Shown piece after piece: positions 15,874 to 25,147 of a DNA stretch of 42,647 nt; position 1 is the stretch's first letter, and every line of letters begins with the position of its first letter. The stretch comes from Crocinitomicaceae bacterium (lineage in GTDB: Bacteria; Bacteroidota; Bacteroidia; Flavobacteriales_D; CAJJDF01), in assembly GCA_024639505.1 (NCBI GenBank), contig JAHEIE010000015.1, positions 1 through 42,647 of the forward strand, written 5' to 3'. Position numbers and translations under genes: made by a program. The notes under the pieces are model-generated. The model was not told the DNA's origin, did no database searches, and saw only the letters and a program-made list of their open reading frames with translations.

Positions 15874-17523
15874 ATGAAAAATAGATTTCTACTTTTGATT
15901 TTCTTTTTGAGCTGTTTCTTGGTCTCTTGCAGAACCGATCAAGTAACTGACACGAATAGCTTAAAAGAGAAAGAACAGCAGTTTTTGATCGAGCTAACCG
16001 ATCGTTTTAGTCAAATTCTGTCACAAGAATCAAAAAGGGATTCATTGCATCTTTTAGTCAAAATGATAGAGATTCATTCCGAGAATCCATTTCCTTGGAT
16101 GAGCGATCAAAAAGTTCTGAATGAAAATGCGCATTTTTTCTTGGAACAAGTTTCCAATACACTTTGCTATGGTTTGGATAGTTCTCAGTACGACATTGAG
16201 CGCATGCAGCAATTAGAAACAGAATTGATAGCAGATACAGCCAATATGGATTTGTTGGTGGAGAGTAATTATTTATTTACCAAAAACTACTTGCTCTTTG
16301 CTTCTCAACTCAAATATGGTTTGTTTAATCACCAAGATAAAGATTCGTTGTATTTTGAATGGAAGTTAGATTCTCTCTCGGCAGAAGATTTGGCTGAATT
16401 AAAAAATGGATTGTATCACAATGAATTGTCAAGTACCATAGAGAAAATGGAGCCACAGTTTGTGCAATACAAGCAACTGCGAAAGGCATGGGCAAATTAC
16501 ATGGAAGGCAAGAAATTTGGCAAACAAAAGATTCAGGTTCATTCCTTAAAAGAAGACTCTGCAAAAGCATACCAAAATGCTACAATAGCGCTGGTTAATT
16601 TTCAATATTTGGATTCAGCCCAATCTTCCAATGATTCCCTGTTTCAGTTAGCTCTAATTCAGTTTCAGCAGGATAATAATTTAGCGTCAGACGGAAGAAT
16701 AGGAAGTGCCACAGCATTTGCTTTGTCGCAGAGTAATTACGAAAGAAAGTTAGCAGTTATTTCTTCTTTGGAAAAGTACAAGTGGGAAAAATTCGAGGAA
16801 GATTCTTTGTTGTACGTGAATATTCCTTCTTATGAGCTAAAAGTGATAGAGAAAAACAAAGTAGCCAAAATTTTTAGAGCTGTGGTGGGAAAAACGATCA
16901 ATCAAACTCCTTCCTTTTCAGCGAATATGGATTATTTAATTTTGAATCCTTATTGGCATATTCCAAGAAGTATTTCGAGCAAAGAAATTTTACCAAAATT
17001 GAAAAAAGATTCTAATTTGGTGAACAAAAAAGGCTATACAATTTACGACAGCAAGCGAAATGTAGTGGATGCAAGCACAGTAGATTGGGGCAAGGTGAGC
17101 GAGAGTTCTTTTAATTATCGAATTTCACAAACTAGAAGTGGAGCAACAGCCTTGGGAAGAGTAAAGTTTATTTTTACAAATGAATATAGTATTTACATGC
17201 ACGACACACCTTCCAAGAGTTTGTTCAAAAACGATGTAAGAGCCTACAGCCATGGTTGTGTAAGATTAGAAAATCCTTTGGAATTAGCAACTTATCTTAT
17301 CTCGAGAAATGACGCGAATTTCACACAAGATTCTGTAGAGAATTTCGTTAAAACCGGTCAACAGAAGAAGTTTAATTTGAACTATCCTTTGCTAGTTTCT
17401 TTGCGTTACTTTTCTTGCGAAGGTTCCGAGGATGGAACTATGAGATTTTACAGAGACATTTACAAAAAAGAAACGCACATTAAATCTGCGGTAGAAAAAC
17501 TATTTTATTCAAAGTCTGAGTAA
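15874..17523 (+). CDS. Lipoprotein L,D-transpeptidase (YkuD family, YcbB-like)
   Basis: A 549-residue exported peptidoglycan enzyme. The N-terminus is a lipoprotein signal with lipobox LVSC ending at Cys19. A peptidoglycan-binding-like segment (FQQDNNLASDGRIGSATAFAL) lies near residues 267-287. The YkuD catalytic domain carries SHGCVRL with H460 and C462, preceded by IYMHDTPSK. Domain order and length fit the YcbB/LdtD group, which makes 3-3 cross-links or attaches proteins. The 3' end overlaps the convergent second L,D-transpeptidase gene by 19 bp. Confidence 0.92.
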   Translation: MKNRFLLLIFFLSCFLVSCRTDQVTDTNSLKEKEQQFLIELTDRFSQILSQESKRDSLHLLVKMIEIHSENPFPWMSDQKVLNENAHFFLEQVSNTLCYGLDSSQYDIERMQQLETELIADTANMDLLVESNYLFTKNYLLFASQLKYGLFNHQDKDSLYFEWKLDSLSAEDLAELKNGLYHNELSSTIEKMEPQFVQYKQLRKAWANYMEGKKFGKQKIQVHSLKEDSAKAYQNATIALVNFQYLDSAQSSNDSLFQLALIQFQQDNNLASDGRIGSATAFALSQSNYERKLAVISSLEKYKWEKFEEDSLLYVNIPSYELKVIEKNKVAKIFRAVVGKTINQTPSFSANMDYLILNPYWHIPRSISSKEILPKLKKDSNLVNKKGYTIYDSKRNVVDASTVDWGKVSESSFNYRISQTRSGATALGRVKFIFTNEYSIYMHDTPSKSLFKNDVRAYSHGCVRLENPLELATYLISRNDANFTQDSVENFVKTGQQKKFNLNYPLLVSLRYFSCEGSEDGTMRFYRDIYKKETHIKSAVEKLFYSKSE

Positions 17524-18275
17524 AAAGTATCTACGAAATTTCTCGCTTTTAGGTAGCTGGAACTTCTTTTGTGTTTAGCGTCTTTGCTGTAAATGTAAAA
17601 ACAAGATCCTTGAGAAATTGCATCAACGATTTCTTTGTATCCATCATGCGGAAGGGCAGGGCAACCGAAGCTTCGTCCTAATACATTGCCGTTGCTTTTC
17701 AAGAAATCTTTCGTGGCATAATCAGCTGAGTGAACCACAACACCCCGGTCAAATACATTGTCGTTGGAGTACTCTTTTCCATGTAACTTCATGGAATAGT
17801 CATATTTTCCATCGTAAATTTTGCCAGTCACAAAAAAACCGATACTACTCATTCTTGATTCAGACTCGTTGGAGAATTTGGTAGCATACAATGCTCCAGA
17901 ATTTTTTCCGTGAGCAATAATGCTTTTGTATGCAATTTTTTTTTGTTCTAAATCAATTACAAAAAAACGTTCTTCATTGCTAGGTTTGGAGAAATCTATG
18001 AGCGTGAGGTATCGTTTGTCTTCTATTTCCTCCTTGTTTTTCATGGAATAATATCCTTTCATTCCTTGTTGAAACATAATGAAATTTAACTCAGGAGTTT
18101 TTAAGCAATCGTACAAAGATTCAGTGAAAGATTCAAAAGCCATTATCTTTTTTTCTACCGAAACAGATTCTACATCAAGATTGGCGAAATTCACAAATTT
18201 TTTCATTCCGCCCTTATTTATCATGCTATTGCTTGAGAAAATAAAAAAACTTAGGAGTAAAAAAAGGTATTTCAT
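17505..18275 (-). CDS. Murein L,D-transpeptidase catalytic-domain protein (YkuD_2 type)
   Basis: A 256-residue protein with a hydrophobic N-terminal signal (LFLLLSFFIFSSNS) and a YkuD_2-type domain. The catalytic part reads VVHSADYATKDFL then GRSFGCPALP with C205 as nucleophile. This branch (PF13645-like) is separate from the YkuD family of the convergent neighbour. It is probably periplasmic. The reading frames of the two genes overlap at their 3' ends (17505-17523). Confidence 0.88.
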   Translation of the reverse strand: MKYLFLLLSFFIFSSNSMINKGGMKKFVNFANLDVESVSVEKKIMAFESFTESLYDCLKTPELNFIMFQQGMKGYYSMKNKEEIEDKRYLTLIDFSKPSNEERFFVIDLEQKKIAYKSIIAHGKNSGALYATKFSNESESRMSSIGFFVTGKIYDGKYDYSMKLHGKEYSNDNVFDRGVVVHSADYATKDFLKSNGNVLGRSFGCPALPHDGYKEIVDAISQGSCFYIYSKDAKHKRSSSYLKARNFVDTFYSDFE

Positions 18276-18359
18276 AAAATAAAAGATGGAGTCAGTTTTC
18301 CAAGTTGCAAGTATACGAAACGAGAGTAAAAAATGTTTATTGTTTAAGAGGATTTTAAC

Positions 18360-19469
18360 TTATTGTTTGATGAATTTCAGAACCTGAATGTTATTGTTTT
18401 CTTCATTTGTTGATTTCACAAAGTAAATTCCTGCTGCTAAGTGAGCCACTTCGATTGATTGTTTGGTAGATTTTTGTACTACAGTTTTTCCTTCAATATC
18501 AATAATCTCGTAAGACATTTTTGTATTCACCTTTGACGTAATGTTCAAGGTTTCCGTTACTGGATTTGGATAAATTGTTAAATCTGCGTCTTCTTTTTCC
18601 TCATTAATTCCTGCTACTCTTGTGTCATAATAAAGTACAGAGTTGATAGTTGTTAATCCTACAGCCTCCAGTCCTTCGGCTTTCATTACTGGTAATCCAA
18701 AAGTTGCATCGTACCAAGTATATTCTATAATTTTGCGAGGTAAACCAAGTGGTGTTGAAAAAAACACAACTGAATCTACTTGATCCAAAGTTGTTTTTAC
18801 TTTCAAAACGTTGTTGTGAGTTTGGTAGGGAGTGATTAAAGTTCCCCATCCTTCTACTTTCCATTTTCTGTCATAAGTCACTTTGTATTGTATGTTTTGA
18901 CCAATGCTCGATAAATCTAATCCCCAAGCTCCAAAACTTGATCCAGAATCTTGATAAGTAAACGGAAACTTAAGAATAGTATCTGGACTGGAATATTCCG
19001 CCACAATTGGAATTGAAATTCCTGTGGAGTCAATTATTTTGAGACCTTTTATGTTTCCTATTAATCTGTTGTTTGCGTTTTTTGCCATTGTCATTACATC
19101 AAAAAGTGTAAAAACAAAAGCATCTAATGAATCTAAATCGACTACACCTACATTGGTTAGCCCATTCCATTTTGTGAGACATGTAAAACCTCCACCACCC
19201 AAAATACATTGGGCTATATAAGTTGCTTGATAACCCGATGCTGCCGGGGTAACAGTGTATCTTGAAGTATTTGCATCTGAACCTAAATTGGAATAGTCCC
19301 AAGTTACATTTGCTCCTGTGGTATCAAAATTATCTGAAGATAAAATAGTGGAAACCGATGACATGGGTATGCTATAATTTCCAGAGGCATAATTAGCGGA
19401 GGTGAATGTGCTCTGAGAATTTGCAAATAGGTAAGAGCAAAGTATTATTGTTAAGAATAACTTTTTCAT
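18360..19469 (-). CDS. Secreted T9SS type A sorting-domain protein
   Basis: A 369-residue protein with a signal peptide (MKKLFLTIILCSYLFANSQS) and a C-terminal T9SS type A domain (LTIYPNPVTETLNI, then GKTVVQ, then LAAGIYFVKS, ending KFIKQ), which directs export through PorSS/T9SS. The middle about 270 residues are Thr/Ser-rich beta-type sequence without a recognised catalytic motif. Function unknown. Confidence 0.88.
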   Translation of the reverse strand: MKKLFLTIILCSYLFANSQSTFTSANYASGNYSIPMSSVSTILSSDNFDTTGANVTWDYSNLGSDANTSRYTVTPAASGYQATYIAQCILGGGGFTCLTKWNGLTNVGVVDLDSLDAFVFTLFDVMTMAKNANNRLIGNIKGLKIIDSTGISIPIVAEYSSPDTILKFPFTYQDSGSSFGAWGLDLSSIGQNIQYKVTYDRKWKVEGWGTLITPYQTHNNVLKVKTTLDQVDSVVFFSTPLGLPRKIIEYTWYDATFGLPVMKAEGLEAVGLTTINSVLYYDTRVAGINEEKEDADLTIYPNPVTETLNITSKVNTKMSYEIIDIEGKTVVQKSTKQSIEVAHLAAGIYFVKSTNEENNNIQVLKFIKQ

Positions 19470-19538
19470 TATTTTGATTTAGGGTTATATCACTAAAAGT
19501 AACAAAAAATTGTTAATTCAATAGTCTGGTTCAAAGAA

Positions 19539-20711
19539 CTAATATGTTGTTTGAGCTTTTTTCTTTCCTTTTAAATAAAAGAAAATCATACCAGCAATAC
19601 CTAAGCCAATCAAAATCATGGAGATGATTTCGGCTTGAGTTAATCCATTTCCGTATTCTACATTCACTCTTATTCTTTCTATCAATAATCTTTCGGCACC
19701 GGTAAAAAACACGTACAAACTGAATAATATTCCTGAAAATTTAATCATTTTTCTCAGCCCCCACATAATTGCAAACAAGATAAAACTCATGATTGTTTCG
19801 TAAAAGGGAGTTGGGTACACTGGGTTTGCCAGTTTGTGATTGTAATCAGGGAATATACTATTTACAATCTCTATTCCTTCATTATTAATGTTGTTTGGGT
19901 AATCGTAAGCCCACATCCAATCTGGCAAAAAAGCCATCCAATTCGGTTTTTCGTTGAGGTTGTCGATTCCCCAATCGCCATCTCCTGCAAATTGGCAGCC
20001 CACTCTTCCCAATCCATAAGCCAACAAAACAGTTGGGCCCAGTGCATCTAAAAACTGCATGATTGGTAATTTGTTCTTCCAGAAATAATAAATATTACCG
20101 AACACAGCTAAGATTACACCTCCGTATACAGTTAATCCGCCATTAAGGTCGCCAATGTTTCCAGAAGCCATAAATGCTGACCATAATTTCCCTGGTTGTT
20201 CCAAGAAAGCAAAAATTAATGCTCCCCCAATTCCTCCAACGATTCCTATCAAAGTTACATTTCCCATGTGTTCGTGAGGACGAACTTCTATTACTTTTTC
20301 GGTAGGTGTTTCTAATTTTTCTTTGTTCGCTTCTCTGTATTTCCAGAAAGCCATCAGGATTCCTCCCACAATTCCAGCTCCAATGTTTCCTTGGCTCGAC
20401 AATAAAAAACCAACAAAATCATTAAACAATCCATCCACTGTGAATAATGGAATAAGTTTCATTCCAATGATAAATCCGAGAACTCCGTTGATAAAAATAT
20501 CCAAAGGCGGAGCTCCTTTTCCAACAACTATTGTTTTTTTAGAACTTTTTATCCATCCCAAAGCTTCTCTTCGTTTTAGCTCTCTTGATCCGAACCAATT
20601 GGCTGCAATAAATCCAATTCCAATCCACAGCCCGAGCATGGGAATCATTTTTAAAAATTCGATTTCAATTCCAAATGCGCCTTTGAATAAATGGTGAAGG
20701 GTTGGATACAT
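19539..20711 (-). CDS. lgt: Prolipoprotein diacylglyceryl transferase
   Basis: A 390-residue polytopic membrane protein. The Lgt signature is present as LLAYGLGRVGCQFAGDGDWG, corresponding to the conserved phosphatidylglycerol-binding GRxGN segment. It is longer than the roughly 290-residue enterobacterial enzyme, with an inserted loop around residues 120-145 and another near 250-290. Lgt attaches diacylglycerol to lipobox cysteines such as that of the L,D-transpeptidase nearby. One base separates its start from the mtaB stop, so the two genes are probably co-transcribed. Confidence 0.9.
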   Translation of the reverse strand: MYPTLHHLFKGAFGIEIEFLKMIPMLGLWIGIGFIAANWFGSRELKRREALGWIKSSKKTIVVGKGAPPLDIFINGVLGFIIGMKLIPLFTVDGLFNDFVGFLLSSQGNIGAGIVGGILMAFWKYREANKEKLETPTEKVIEVRPHEHMGNVTLIGIVGGIGGALIFAFLEQPGKLWSAFMASGNIGDLNGGLTVYGGVILAVFGNIYYFWKNKLPIMQFLDALGPTVLLAYGLGRVGCQFAGDGDWGIDNLNEKPNWMAFLPDWMWAYDYPNNINNEGIEIVNSIFPDYNHKLANPVYPTPFYETIMSFILFAIMWGLRKMIKFSGILFSLYVFFTGAERLLIERIRVNVEYGNGLTQAEIISMILIGLGIAGMIFFYLKGKKKAQTTY

Positions 20712-20712
20712 A

Positions 20713-22050
20713 TTAATTGGTTAAGTGTTTCAATTCTGTTAATTGTCTTTTTTCTATGAATTCAATTTTCATCAATCCATCTCTATCTACTTCTGTCATT
20801 TTTACTGGCACAACATGGTTTACAATCAAAGGATTGAAAGGAGCTTTCACTTTCACATAATTGGAAGTAAAACCATTCATAATTCCATGTTCTTGGTCAG
20901 CTTCAAACAATACTTCCTCTGTGTGCTGTTCGTTTTGTAGGTAAAATGCTTTTTTCTTTTTCTCAGATAAAATCCTAAGTCGTTTACTTCGTTCCTTTCT
21001 TACCGACATCGGAACTGAATCTTTCATTTTTACTGCTGTTGTATTTGCTCTTTCCGAATAGGTGAATACATGCAAATAAGAGACCGGTAAATCCACTAAA
21101 AAAGAATAAGTTTCATCAAAGATTTCATCCGTTTCGCCAGGAAACCCTACAATTACATCTACACCAATACTGCAATTTGGCATAAGCTCCTTTATTTTTT
21201 CAATTCTAGATTGATACAGAGCTTTGTCGTATTTTCTCCTCATTGCTTTCAACAGAATATCCGATCCACTTTGCATCGGAATATGAAAATGAGGTACAAA
21301 CTTATTCGACTTACTTACGAATTCAATGATCTCTGTAGAAAGTAAGTTAGGCTCGATAGAAGAAATTCTGAATCTTTCGATACCTTCTACTTTGTCAAGT
21401 TTTTTTATTAATTCAAAGAAGTTTTCTTCACATCCCTGCCCAAAATCTCCAATATTTACTCCTGTCAGCACAACCTCCTTTACATTCGTTTTGGCTATTT
21501 TTTTTGCTTCTACTAAAGTCTTGTCTATGCTGGCATTTCTACTTTTTCCTCTAGCCAAGGGAATGGTGCAAAATGTACAGAAATAATCACAGCCATCTTG
21601 AATTTTCATAAAAGTTCGAGTACGATCTCCCATCGAAAATCCAGGAACAAACTCTTTTGTTTCTTTTATTGAGTTGTTCTCGACATGAGCTATTTCCTTT
21701 TTGTCTGTATTCTCCAAATAGGCAGTTAAGTTAAATTTTTCCTGAGCACCCAAAACTAAATCAACTCCGGGAATTGCAGCAATTTCATCTGGCTTTAATT
21801 GAGCATAGCAACCTATGATTACAACAAATGCATTTGGATTAAAACCCAATGCTTTTTTTACAAGTTGTTTACATTTTTTATCTGCATTTTCTGTTACCGA
21901 ACATGTATTAATAACATACATATCAGGAGTTTCATGAAAATCTACTTTCGCAAATCCCGCATCAACCAATTGCCTGGCAATTGTGGATGTTTCAGAAAAA
22001 TTGAGTTTGCATCCTAAGGTGTAAAATGCTACTTTTTGGTATTGATTCAT
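20713..22050 (-). CDS. mtaB: tRNA t6A37 methylthiotransferase MtaB
   Basis: A 445-residue radical-SAM methylthiotransferase that converts t6A37 to ms2t6A37 in tRNA. N-terminal UPF0004 cysteines: C14 (LGCKLN), one in NTCSVT and one in GCYAQ. The radical-SAM cluster motif is GCDYFCTFC with C154, C158 and C161. A TRAM-like C-terminus follows. The frame extends to 22164, but ATG at 22050 starts right before the conserved KVAFYTLGCKLN strand, and a TATCTTTG promoter box lies just upstream. Confidence 0.92.
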   Translation of the reverse strand: MNQYQKVAFYTLGCKLNFSETSTIARQLVDAGFAKVDFHETPDMYVINTCSVTENADKKCKQLVKKALGFNPNAFVVIIGCYAQLKPDEIAAIPGVDLVLGAQEKFNLTAYLENTDKKEIAHVENNSIKETKEFVPGFSMGDRTRTFMKIQDGCDYFCTFCTIPLARGKSRNASIDKTLVEAKKIAKTNVKEVVLTGVNIGDFGQGCEENFFELIKKLDKVEGIERFRISSIEPNLLSTEIIEFVSKSNKFVPHFHIPMQSGSDILLKAMRRKYDKALYQSRIEKIKELMPNCSIGVDVIVGFPGETDEIFDETYSFLVDLPVSYLHVFTYSERANTTAVKMKDSVPMSVRKERSKRLRILSEKKKKAFYLQNEQHTEEVLFEADQEHGIMNGFTSNYVKVKAPFNPLIVNHVVPVKMTEVDRDGLMKIEFIEKRQLTELKHLTN

Positions 22051-22068
22051 GTCTCTTTTAAACTTACA

Positions 22069-22076
22069 CAAAGATA
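22069..22076 (-). promoter_or_regulatory. -7 promoter box of mtaB-lgt
   Basis: On the minus strand TATCTTTG fits TAnnTTTG and lies 19 bp before the chosen mtaB ATG. It also argues against the longer start. Confidence 0.45.
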
Positions 22077-22151
22077 ACAATTTGTATGGAAGTAATAAAT
22101 CTCTTTTTAGTCTACTTTTGTATGAGGTCTTATGTTGAATATTAAACATAA

Positions 22152-22181
22152 AAAAAGCCATCAAATTACTGATGGCTTTTT
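22152..22181 (-). terminator. Rho-independent terminator after the gliding-type protein gene
   Basis: A perfect 12-bp inverted repeat (22152-22163 with 22170-22181, core GCCATCA/TGATGGC) with A/T-tract flanks lies 19 bp past the stop of the minus-strand gene at 22200. Confidence 0.85.
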
Positions 22182-22199
22182 ATTGAATGAGCTACTTTG

Positions 22200-24932
22200 T
22201 TATAACTTATTCAATACAGTAATATGTCCGAAGTTTTCATAGTCTTCCCCAGTCTGTTTTGTTACTCCAACAATTCTCCATACGTATGCATCTTCTTCTA
22301 CTTTTTGACCTTTATATCGTCCGTTCCATCCTTCTGTTTGACTTGTAGTTGAGAACATAAGTTCCCCCCAACGGTTAAAAATCATTAATTTATAACCTTC
22401 GTCAGTCAATCCTTCTACAATTGGAAGAAAAACCTCATTTACATCATCGTCATTAGGTGTAAAAGTATTAGGAGCATACAGCAATACTTCGTATTTAATA
22501 AAGAAAGGTTTACAAATACTATCTCTACATCCGAATTGATTTTCAACTTTCAAGCAATTCAAAAATCTTTTACCTCCATTTGCAGGGAATTCAAAATAGG
22601 TGTCTCTCGTATTTGCTCTCATAAAATCGCTAATGACCCATTCGTAGTCCAATGGCGCTCCATAATCTGTTGTATTAGTGAAATTCACTTTTGTATTGAA
22701 TACATCCGTTTCTGGTCCTGGGTCAAAAGTAAAGTTTGCAATGGGTTGTGGATGAAGATTGATGTTGAATTCTTCAGAATAGCTACATCCTAGTGCATCA
22801 GTTACCGTTGCAGTATACGTTGTTGATACAGCAGGACTTTCTGTCATCGTAAACCCAGTACTTCCATTACTCCAACTCACAGAATAAGGAGGAGTTCCAC
22901 CCAAAGGAATAGCGTTTATGGACGCAAATTTATTCAAACAAATAAAAGTATCTGGAATGGGTGTTAGAACTAGAGGTAACGGTTGATTTATTATTGCGAT
23001 ACTACGTGCAATACAACCATCGACAGTTTTTAGGGCTATAAGATAGGGACTTGCGGCTGCACATAAATTTGAAAAAACATTACCAGTTTGCCAAGTAGAA
23101 CCATTATCTATACTGTATTCAGAAGCAGTTGCATCAATTATAGTTATAGAGCCATCGCAGGCATTGAAGCAATTTTCATCTCCTATTATTACTTGGTCTA
23201 TTGTTTCCCCTAAAGGTTCAGATATATTGAAGGTGTTGATTGTGAAACATCCATTTTCATCTGTAATTTTCACTGTGTGAAGACCAGCACATAAATTTGT
23301 TCTCTTTTTAGTAACAGAAAATACGTTATCAAATTCCACTAGGTAATTACCTGTTGGGGAAGTTCCTCCCGACGGAACAGCCTCCACTTCTCCGTTACAT
23401 ATAGAGAAACATTTAGCATCTTCAATGATTAAATTAGGAATAATATTTGGAGGATTTGTCAAATTATAAATTAGGGTATCAGAACATCCTCCAGAGTCAT
23501 ATACAATACAGGTGTATGTGCCTGGAGCTAACCCTGTAAAACTATTGTTAGTTGAGGTAGTGGCACCATTGTTTATAGAATAAGTGTAAGGGGCTTGTCC
23601 TCCAAATGCATTTATAGTTATGGAACCATCATTTACGCCAATGCAACTTGGATCAACTTGAGTAATAGTTTGGTTAAGTATAACATAAATGTCGTTAATC
23701 AGGGTGTCAATTAATAATGTACATCCGTTTTCTGAAATTAGTTCTACTTTGTATAATCCTGGACCAGGAATGTAAAACCCTTGATTTGTATCCCCAGGAA
23801 GTAGTGCGGTTGGTGCACCACCATACCATTGGTAGGATAAGTATCCTGAGTCTGCTTCGAGGAATATTCCTTTGCAATCTTGAGTTTTTTTTATCTCAGG
23901 CAAGAAACAATTTCCATCAATATATGCTCTTCCAGCATGCGCTCCATAACCGCAATCGGCTACAGTAAATTGAACGGTTATTTCTTGTCCAATGTAGTTA
24001 GACAAATCAACTGTAATTCTAGCCCATGGTTTGTATTTCCAATTTGATGTCCCAACTCTTTGAAAAGCTGTTGTTTGAGAAATTACATCATAATTTCCGC
24101 ATGATGGGATTGGTAGATTGTTGGTGTCCAAAAATTCCACTGTAAAGAAAGGAACCTCGTTTGCTGGATGTCCAGAAGGATCATTAAAAACGACTGCAAA
24201 ATCATACGTAAAATACGGTTTGAAAGCAGTAATCTGTGCTTTGTGAATTATTCTGCTCACTTCAAAACCTCCTCCTTCATCTCCAAGTTGTATGGAATAT
24301 GTACCTCCTCGTGGGTTCAGTTTTGTAATAGCCGGAGCATCCATGTCAACTCCACCTGTGACAATAGTATGTTGTGCATTTGCTCCAAAGCCTGAAGTTC
24401 CTGTTGTTAAATTTTGAATTGCGTAATTAGTATGCGTTGTACCTGGGAAATTTACATCTGCCACATACGGAAACCAATGCTGCCATGTTCCTAATTCAAA
24501 ATCTACGTTATCACAATTTCCTGATTCAACGGTATGTGAATGTCCGATATGATTTAGATTAGAATATTGTGTTTTCCATAAAGTAAAACGATTCATGAAT
24601 GTGGAACTATTTTTTAGAGAGTTGAAGTAATCATTATAGGCAGGAGACAGGTCTCGCGATGATATGATTCCTGAAATCATTTTTGAATAATTACTCATAT
24701 AAAAGACTCTTAATTCTTTTTTCATGAACAGTTTAAATAATTCTTGATTTTGAATAGAAGTCGATTGTATTGAGGTTGAGTCAATTAATTTTTGAGTCAA
24801 ATTATAACTCAAATCAAATTGATGAAGAGAATCTTCAATTAATACTTCCTTTGAAATGGCTTGAGAATATATCGTGCTTTTTACGATTATAAAAAGGCCT
24901 AGAATAAAAAAGAGTCGAATAGAAGATGCCAT
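22200..24932 (-). CDS. SprB-repeat, gliding-associated C-terminal (T9SS type B) surface protein
   Basis: A 910-residue secreted protein. It has a signal peptide (RLFFILGLFIIVKSTIYSQA), a jelly-roll/galactose-binding-like region at about 135-350 (FELGTWQHWF, then YIDGNC), and a series of SprB-type repeats (GQAPYTYSINNGATTS, then APGTYTCIVYDSGGC). A PKD-like segment near 770 follows, then a CHU_C/gliding C-terminal domain (APNTFTPNDDDVNEVFLP, then FNRWGELMF). This is T9SS type B cargo, likely an adhesin or surface-exposed protein. ATG at 24932 is preferred over 24962 because it places the signal peptide correctly. Confidence 0.9.
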   Translation of the reverse strand: MASSIRLFFILGLFIIVKSTIYSQAISKEVLIEDSLHQFDLSYNLTQKLIDSTSIQSTSIQNQELFKLFMKKELRVFYMSNYSKMISGIISSRDLSPAYNDYFNSLKNSSTFMNRFTLWKTQYSNLNHIGHSHTVESGNCDNVDFELGTWQHWFPYVADVNFPGTTHTNYAIQNLTTGTSGFGANAQHTIVTGGVDMDAPAITKLNPRGGTYSIQLGDEGGGFEVSRIIHKAQITAFKPYFTYDFAVVFNDPSGHPANEVPFFTVEFLDTNNLPIPSCGNYDVISQTTAFQRVGTSNWKYKPWARITVDLSNYIGQEITVQFTVADCGYGAHAGRAYIDGNCFLPEIKKTQDCKGIFLEADSGYLSYQWYGGAPTALLPGDTNQGFYIPGPGLYKVELISENGCTLLIDTLINDIYVILNQTITQVDPSCIGVNDGSITINAFGGQAPYTYSINNGATTSTNNSFTGLAPGTYTCIVYDSGGCSDTLIYNLTNPPNIIPNLIIEDAKCFSICNGEVEAVPSGGTSPTGNYLVEFDNVFSVTKKRTNLCAGLHTVKITDENGCFTINTFNISEPLGETIDQVIIGDENCFNACDGSITIIDATASEYSIDNGSTWQTGNVFSNLCAAASPYLIALKTVDGCIARSIAIINQPLPLVLTPIPDTFICLNKFASINAIPLGGTPPYSVSWSNGSTGFTMTESPAVSTTYTATVTDALGCSYSEEFNINLHPQPIANFTFDPGPETDVFNTKVNFTNTTDYGAPLDYEWVISDFMRANTRDTYFEFPANGGKRFLNCLKVENQFGCRDSICKPFFIKYEVLLYAPNTFTPNDDDVNEVFLPIVEGLTDEGYKLMIFNRWGELMFSTTSQTEGWNGRYKGQKVEEDAYVWRIVGVTKQTGEDYENFGHITVLNKL

Positions 24933-25147
24933 ATTGATTAATGTTTGATTTAAAAACGACAAAAATATTTAAGGGTTGTTTTTAATCCCTAAAAATAGTA
25001 AAAAAAAATAAAAATGTTTGGAATCAATTGTATTTCAATACCAAAATCATCTTTTCTCTTTATTTGTAAAAATTAACAATAATTTGAAAAATCTATTAGG
25101 ACAAATTGAAGGAATAATTTGTACTTTTAGAATTAATAACCGCAACA

